The notes under the pieces were generated by a model. That model ran no database searches. It had not been told where the DNA came from and saw only the letters and a program-made list of their open reading frames with translations. DNA of 17,542 bases. Source: CAZMVU01 sp964569295 (lineage in GTDB: Bacteria > Hydrogenedentota > Hydrogenedentia > Hydrogenedentales > JAGMZX01). The position numbers and the translations under genes are program-made. The stretch covers positions 1 through 17,542 of the forward strand of contig CAZMVU010000094.1 of assembly GCA_964569295.1 (NCBI GenBank), in the 5' to 3' direction. This document shows, piece after piece, positions 14,467 through 17,542 of the stretch; position 1 is the stretch's first letter; every line of letters starts with the position of its first letter.

Positions 14467-14491
14467 TGCACCGATCGACAACACCGGTGCA
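14467..14491. promoter_or_regulatory. TGCACCG/CGGTGCA inverted repeat in the glucan phosphorylase leader
   Basis: TGCACCG (14467-14473) and CGGTGCA (14485-14491) with an 11-nt spacer, lying 17 nt before the GGAGGT site of the phosphorylase gene. It could be a repressor site or an mRNA hairpin. The rest of the 234-bp gap (14288-14521) shows no gene and no clear terminator or promoter. Confidence 0.35.
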
Positions 14492-14521
14492 ATTGCCCCA
14501 AGAATGTGGAGGTTACAAAAC

Positions 14522-17083
14522 ATGGCCACCGTAAAACGTTATACGGTCGTTCCCAAGTTGCCCGAGCGCATCGCCAAACTCATCGATGTGGCAGACAATC
14601 TCTTCTGGTGTTGGGAACCCGAGGCCATCGAGCTGTTCATGCGCATTGACCGGCGCAAGATGTGGACGGCCGGCCACCAGAACCCGAAGCGCATGCTCGG
14701 CGAAGTAAGCCAAGTGCGGCTCGAGGAACTGGCGGAAGACGACTCGTTCCTCGCCCACCTCGAGCGGGTTGTCAATAAAATGGATGCCTACCTGGCCGCC
14801 GACCCGTGGAGCGCAAAACACCCCCAGGCGCCCGAGGGATTCACTGTGGCCTATTTCTCCGCCGAATACGGCATCCACGAGTGCCTGCAAATCTACTCCG
14901 GCGGCCTCGGTGTGCTCGCGGGCGATCATCTGAAAGCCGCCAGCGACCTCGCACTGCCGCTCATTGCCTTCGGCCTGTTGTACCGCGGGGGCTACTTCCG
15001 CCAGTACCTCAATGCGGACGGCTGGCAACAGGAAGAATATCCCCGCAACGACTTCCACAACATGCCCATTGCCCTGGTTCGCCGCAACGACGACACGCCA
15101 CTGGTCATCGAAGTGCCTTATCCGGGGCGGATGGTGAAAGCCAATGTATGGGTGTGCCGCGTAGGCCGGGTGCCCCTTTATCTGCTCGATACGGACAACG
15201 AGCAAAACACCGCCGAAGACCGGCAGATTACCGCACGCCTCTACGGCGGCGACCGCGATACGCGCATTCGCCAGGAAATCATGCTCGGTATGGGCGGCAT
15301 GGCCGCACTCCATGAAATGAACATCCACCCGAGCTGCTATCACATGAACGAAGGCCACTCCGCCTTCATGACCCTCCAGCGCATCAAAGATCTCATGCGC
15401 ACCGAGAAACTCGACTTCACCACCGCCCTCGAGACGGTTAAGGCCGGCAGCACATTTACCACGCACACGCCCGTACCCGCCGGCAACGACATGTTCGAGC
15501 CGGCCATGATCGAGCATTACTTCAGCAACTACTGCCGGGAGGTGGGGATTACGGTCGAGGAACTGCTCAGTTACGGCAGACAGAACCCCGCCGACAAACG
15601 CGAACCTTTCTGCATGACCGTGCTCGCGCTCAAGCTCTCCGCCGGCGCCAACGGCGTGAGCGAGTTGCACGGGGAAGTCGCGCGCGACATGTGGAACCTC
15701 ACCTGGAAGGGCGTCCCGGAGAACGAAGTGCCCATCTCCTCTATTACCAATGGCATTCACACGCGCTTCTGGATTTCCCGGGATCTTGCAGACTTGTATG
15801 ACCGGTATCTCGGCCCGGGTTGGGTCAATAGTCCCGACGATCAGACGATCTGGGAGCACATCGACGAAGTGCCCGACACCGAGTTGTGGCGCACCCACGA
15901 ACGGCGGCGCGAGCGCCTGGTCACCTTTGCCCGCCGCAGCCTCGCCGCCCAGCTCACGAACCGCGGCGCGCCGGGCATGGAAGTGCGCCTGGCCAACGAA
16001 GTGCTCGACCCCGAAATCCTCACCATAGGCTTCGCCCGCCGGTTCGCCACGTATAAGCGCGCCACGCTCATCCTGAAGGATCCTGACCGATTGCGCCGCA
16101 TCCTCTTGAATGCCGACATGCCGGTGCAGTTTATTATGGCCGGCAAAGCGCACCCCGCCGACCATCAGGCCAAGCATCTCATCCGAGAGTTGGTTCATTT
16201 CGCGCGCGAGGCCGATGTCCGGGTACGCTTTGTCTTTATCGAGAACTACGGCATCAACGTCGCCCGGTATCTCGTGCAGGGGGTCGATTGCTGGCTCAAC
16301 ACGCCGCGCCGCCCTATGGAGGCCTCGGGCACATCGGGCATGAAAGCCGCCGCCAACGGCGCCCTCAATATCTCGATACCGGACGGTTGGTGGTGCGAAG
16401 CCGCGATCCCCGGCGTAAACGGCTGGAACATCGGCCAGGGCGAAAGTTACGACACCATCGAAGAACAGGACGAAATCGAGTCGCATGCGCTCTACGAGAT
16501 CCTCGAGCAGGAGGTGGTGCCCATTTTCTACGACCGCAGCCGGGACGGCCTGCCACGCGAGTGGATCGCGCGCATGAAGACAGCCATCCGCAGTATCTGT
16601 CCCGTCTTCAATACGTACCGCATGGTGCAGGACTACACCGACCGCTTCTACCTTCCCATGTCCCACCGCAAGGTCGAGTTCAAGCAGGCGACTCGCCAAC
16701 GCGCGCACGAACTCGCGCTCTGGAAGAAAAAAGTGCGCAACAACTGGAGTAATGTCGCCATCACCAAGGTCGACAGCGGCGCCCGCGATGGCCTGCCCTG
16801 GGGCTCCCACCTCGACGTGTGGGCGGAGCTGAGCCTCGACGGCCTCACCGAGAAGGATGTCACGGTCGAAATCTACTACGGCGATATCGACCCCAGCGGC
16901 CAAGTCACGCATGGACGCGCCGTTGAAATGAAATGTACCGGCGAAGTGGGAAAGAATACCTACCGCTTCGAGGGCGCCATTGTCTGCGAACGCACCGGCC
17001 AGCAGGGATTCACCGTACGCGCTATCCCGCACCACCCCGATCTCGCGGAAAAACACGAAACGGCCCTGATTACCTGGGGCTGA
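14522..17083 (+). CDS. glgP: Alpha-glucan phosphorylase, DUF3417-containing type
   Basis: An 853-residue PLP enzyme that releases glucose 1-phosphate from glycogen or maltodextrin. ATG 14522 has GGAGGT (14508-14513) 8 nt upstream; an ATG six codons earlier precedes that site. Residues ~12-115 match the DUF3417 N-terminal domain of the short, Thermotoga-like branch (DNLFWCWEPEAIELF). Catalytic regions follow: VAYFSAEYGIHECLQIYSGG (109-128), YHMNEGHSAF (273-282), THTPVPAGND (314-323), ITNGIH (408-413), FARRFATYKRA (504-514) and GKAHPAD (541-547). EASGTSGMKAA carries the predicted PLP lysine, Lys608. Residues ~755-853 form a C-terminal beta-rich extension. The key motifs expected of the family are visible and intact. 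The gene stands alone with its own terminator; cytoplasmic glycogen breakdown is the expected role. Confidence 0.96.
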   Translation: MATVKRYTVVPKLPERIAKLIDVADNLFWCWEPEAIELFMRIDRRKMWTAGHQNPKRMLGEVSQVRLEELAEDDSFLAHLERVVNKMDAYLAADPWSAKHPQAPEGFTVAYFSAEYGIHECLQIYSGGLGVLAGDHLKAASDLALPLIAFGLLYRGGYFRQYLNADGWQQEEYPRNDFHNMPIALVRRNDDTPLVIEVPYPGRMVKANVWVCRVGRVPLYLLDTDNEQNTAEDRQITARLYGGDRDTRIRQEIMLGMGGMAALHEMNIHPSCYHMNEGHSAFMTLQRIKDLMRTEKLDFTTALETVKAGSTFTTHTPVPAGNDMFEPAMIEHYFSNYCREVGITVEELLSYGRQNPADKREPFCMTVLALKLSAGANGVSELHGEVARDMWNLTWKGVPENEVPISSITNGIHTRFWISRDLADLYDRYLGPGWVNSPDDQTIWEHIDEVPDTELWRTHERRRERLVTFARRSLAAQLTNRGAPGMEVRLANEVLDPEILTIGFARRFATYKRATLILKDPDRLRRILLNADMPVQFIMAGKAHPADHQAKHLIRELVHFAREADVRVRFVFIENYGINVARYLVQGVDCWLNTPRRPMEASGTSGMKAAANGALNISIPDGWWCEAAIPGVNGWNIGQGESYDTIEEQDEIESHALYEILEQEVVPIFYDRSRDGLPREWIARMKTAIRSICPVFNTYRMVQDYTDRFYLPMSHRKVEFKQATRQRAHELALWKKKVRNNWSNVAITKVDSGARDGLPWGSHLDVWAELSLDGLTEKDVTVEIYYGDIDPSGQVTHGRAVEMKCTGEVGKNTYRFEGAIVCERTGQQGFTVRAIPHHPDLAEKHETALITWG

Positions 17084-17105
17084 ACCCGCCAATACCGGCT
17101 ATACC

Positions 17106-17143
17106 GCGCCGCGCCCCGGGTTTTCGCCGGGCCGCGGCGCTTT
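17106..17143 (+). terminator. Hairpin terminator after the glucan phosphorylase gene
   Basis: GCGCCGCG (17106-17113) pairs with CGCGGCGC (17133-17140). After one C-C mismatch, CCCGG/CCGGG extends the stem to a GTTTTCG loop. Only TTT follows, so the U-tract is short, but the stem is very stable and begins 22 bp past the stop. Confidence 0.75.
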
Positions 17144-17542
17144 GCCGTTCCAGGCGGCAGACACCCCCTCCCCCGCTTTCTGGCAATCGCTTGCCGAAAA
17201 TAACTCAGCGGGCTTGCCTACAAAGCCAGTTTGTCCGTTGTGCCCCGTCACCTCACGTCACCGGCCTGGCTTCTTGTAATTCTTCAGCCGTTTGCCGTGA
17301 GCTGTTTTCTGTACTTCACAATGTGGGCTTTACCCATGACCAGCGACAATTAAAGATTGCGCAAATTCTTTAGCCGTATCGCGCAAGGGGACGCACTTGT
17401 TTCGCCAATCTGCCCCCCCTGATAGCGAATACCAGCGTGCGACGGGGATAGCCATGCCGTGGGCGCCACTTTAGACTGCGGTGGCAAGCCACCGCTATTG
17501 CGCGCGTGGGCTGAAGTGCAGGCATTTGTCCAAGGCGGGAGA
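17144..17542. other. Gene-free 3' region with small dyads
   Basis: No frame here looks like a protein. Visible structures are GGCAA/TTGCC (17182-17195), GGCTT/AAGCC (17211-17227), AAGCCAG/CTGGCTT (17223-17229 and 17266-17272), the palindrome TTGCGCAA (17357-17364), and the strong dyad at 17478-17495. Part of it is AT-richer than the flanking gene (about 17270-17370). It may hold the promoter of a gene beyond the window. Confidence 0.55.
17478..17495. repeat. Perfect GCGGTGGC/GCCACCGC dyad
   Basis: Eight complementary bases on each side of AA, an 18-bp near-continuous palindrome. Elements of this look (GCGG-core hairpins) are often dispersed REP-like repeats in GC-rich genomes. Only one copy is in the window, so the dispersed nature cannot be shown here. 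Confidence 0.5.

Noticed and set aside
14513..17092. An 859-codon open frame on the minus strand opposite the glucan phosphorylase gene
   Set aside because: It mirrors the phosphorylase frame; its protein is Gly/Val/His-rich with no domain, while the plus strand has the full set of phosphorylase motifs, a ribosome site and a terminator.

Overview
This is a GC-rich bacterial chromosome fragment. No ribosomal or other taxonomic marker is present. Two features suggest a diderm from an under-sampled, probably uncultivated lineage: a predicted lipoprotein, and long proteins with little resemblance to model organisms. Hydrogenedentota, Sumerlaeota or another PVC/FCB-like candidate phylum would fit, but that is a guess from style, not evidence.

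Layout. (1) 1-595: the 3' half of a class II tRNA, almost certainly tRNA-Ser, cut by the window edge. A repeat field follows with two perfect 79-bp direct repeats and GATGGC/GCCATC dyads, and then a small GIY-YIG endonuclease-domain gene. (2) 930-2763, minus strand: an LprI-domain lipoprotein and a single-pass membrane protein, with a strong hairpin between them. (3) 2877-7071, plus strand: a compact module with a WYL transcription factor, a 661-residue helical protein of unknown family and a patatin-like phospholipase. The three genes are tightly coupled (4-nt overlap, then an 8-nt gap). Two matching GTTCC-N7-GGAAC dyads precede them and a textbook intrinsic terminator follows. (4) 7086-7868, minus: a chimeric gene. 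Its first ~25 codons look like an ISL3-type transposase start, and its last ~80 codons match the C-terminal domain of the lipoprotein in (2). (5) 8224-10461, minus: a membrane-bound sensor diguanylate cyclase. (6) 10690-14287, plus: a large acidic coiled-coil protein and an FtsA-like actin-fold protein. (7) 14522-17083, plus: a DUF3417-type alpha-glucan phosphorylase with a terminator. (8) 17144-17542: no gene, only small dyads.

The best candidate for an undescribed system is module (3). WYL repressors of the BrxR/CapW type control phage-defence operons, and patatin phospholipases (for example CapV) are membrane-destroying effectors. The helical protein sits where a sensor or adaptor would be expected, and no CD-NTase or other known sensor is present. 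The defence role is inference; the gene order, coupling, operator-like dyads and catalytic motifs are read directly. Elsewhere, the coiled-coil protein next to an FtsA-like protein with an altered phosphate-2 loop and no ftsZ beside it hints at a non-standard envelope or division pair.
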